Assembly: GCA_022360595.1 (NCBI GenBank)
Contig: JAKSCN010000219.1
Coordinates: 1 to 7,597, forward strand
DNA length: 7,597 bases
DNA from: Chromatiales bacterium
Lineage (GTDB): Bacteria > Pseudomonadota > Gammaproteobacteria > Chromatiales > Chromatiaceae
Reading direction: 5' to 3'
Within the stretch, counting starts at the first letter, position 1. Each line of letters opens with the position of its first letter. Shown piece after piece: positions 6,986-7,597 of this stretch. Made by a program: the position numbers and the translations under genes. Below the pieces are notes generated by a model. It was given only the letters and a program-made list of their open reading frames with translations. It did not search any database and had not been told where the DNA came from.

Positions 6986-7003
6986 GATAAAAAGGCAAAC
7001 ATT

Positions 7004-7597
7004 ATGTCTTACGAAAATGTTCTTCTGGAAAAGGTTGAAGACGGCATCTACAAGCTGACAGTCAATCGTCCTCGCGCTTTCAATGCACTGAATAGTGACA
7101 CACTGGATGAAATCTACGCTGCTGGTGAAGAGATCGCCAACACACCCGACGCCCGTGTGCTGCTGGTGACTGGCGCAGGTAGTAAAGCATTTGTCGCAGG
7201 TGCTGACATCTCCGAGATGCAGAGCAAAACAGGCTTGGAGGGGCGCACCTTCTCCCAACGCGGCATGCGCGCCTTTCGCCGCCTGGAGACCCTGCAGATT
7301 CCGGTCATCGCCGTGGTCAACGGCTTCTGTCTGGGTGGCGGTTGCGAACTGGCCATGAGCTGCGACTGGATCATCGCCTCTGACAAAGCGGTATTTGGTC
7401 AACCTGAAGTTAACCTGGGCGTCACCCCCGGCTTTGGTGGCAGCCAACGCCTGCCGCGCCTGATTGGCCGCGCCAAAGCGATGGAGCTACTGGTGACAGG
7501 TCGTCAGATCAAAGCGGATGAAGCACTCTCTTGGGGATTGGTCAACCACGTCTATCCCGCTGATGAACTGATGGACAAAGCCTTGGAGACTGCCAGA
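7004..7597 (+). CDS. crt: Enoyl-CoA hydratase, crotonase family (5' part; 3' end lies outside the window)
   Basis: The first 198 codons are present, of the roughly 260 usual in this family. The product should hydrate crotonyl-CoA to 3-hydroxybutyryl-CoA (or the reverse) in the cytoplasm, linking IcmF and Hbd chemistry. Family features in order: NRPRAFNALN (21-30), the oxyanion-hole segments KAFVAGADISEM (61-72) and NGFCLGGGCELAM (106-118), then FGQPEVNLGVTPGFGGSQRLPR (131-152). Both glutamates needed for hydratase catalysis, matching Glu144 and Glu164 of the rat mitochondrial enzyme, are present as Glu115 and Glu135, so this is probably a true hydratase rather than another crotonase-fold enzyme. 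The start is supported by AAGG 8 nt before the ATG. It follows hbd by 56 bp in the same operon. The symbol crt reflects the C4 context; chain-length preference cannot be read from the sequence. Confidence 0.9.
   Translation, partial: MSYENVLLEKVEDGIYKLTVNRPRAFNALNSDTLDEIYAAGEEIANTPDARVLLVTGAGSKAFVAGADISEMQSKTGLEGRTFSQRGMRAFRRLETLQIPVIAVVNGFCLGGGCELAMSCDWIIASDKAVFGQPEVNLGVTPGFGGSQRLPRLIGRAKAMELLVTGRQIKADEALSWGLVNHVYPADELMDKALETAR

Noticed and set aside
6983..7447. Minus-strand open frame of 154 codons over the hydratase gene
   Set aside because: It lies antisense to a clear crotonase-family gene with all motifs in frame.
1..7597. CRISPR arrays, insertion sequences, tRNA or rRNA genes, phage or defence systems
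   Set aside because: No repeat-spacer pattern, transposase, terminal inverted repeats or RNA gene was seen, and every gene has a regulatory, metabolic or secreted-protein reading.

Overview
The window looks like a chromosomal segment of a gammaproteobacterium: moderate GC, Shine-Dalgarno-led genes, ordinary codon use, no mobile element. The evidence is the regulator and enzyme types (a LiuR-like MerR regulator, a membrane-anchored AraC regulator and a fused isobutyryl-CoA mutase), not any marker gene, so finer placement is not supported. All family assignments come from reading the translations; no database search was run.

Left part, leftward strand: the 5' part of a secreted protein of unknown function (1-337), a regulator with seven predicted membrane segments and an AraC-type DNA-binding domain (563-1792), and a MerR-family regulator closely resembling LiuR-type regulators (1910-2362). 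A 389-bp control region (2363-2751) separates the MerR gene from a divergent rightward operon. It holds a perfect 16-bp palindrome beside a good -35 box, a direct repeat further upstream, and a clear ribosome binding site.

Right part, rightward strand: icmF (fused adenosylcobalamin-dependent isobutyryl-CoA mutase and its G-protein chaperone), hbd (3-hydroxybutyryl-CoA dehydrogenase) and a crotonase-family enoyl-CoA hydratase that runs off the right edge. A perfect 10-bp-stem hairpin follows each of the two complete operon genes.

Together the operon encodes a four-carbon acyl-CoA route. IcmF interconverts isobutyryl-CoA and n-butyryl-CoA; the hydratase and Hbd interconvert crotonyl-CoA, 3-hydroxybutyryl-CoA and acetoacetyl-CoA. 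The butyryl-CoA/crotonyl-CoA step needs an acyl-CoA dehydrogenase, which is not in the window and may lie to the right. The active-site residues of IcmF (Phe594, Gln738) match the isobutyryl-CoA type. The likely controller is the divergent MerR protein acting at the palindrome. No wholly new system is evident; the most unusual items are the secreted orphan-domain protein, the MerR/palindrome/icmF arrangement and the paired intercistronic hairpins.
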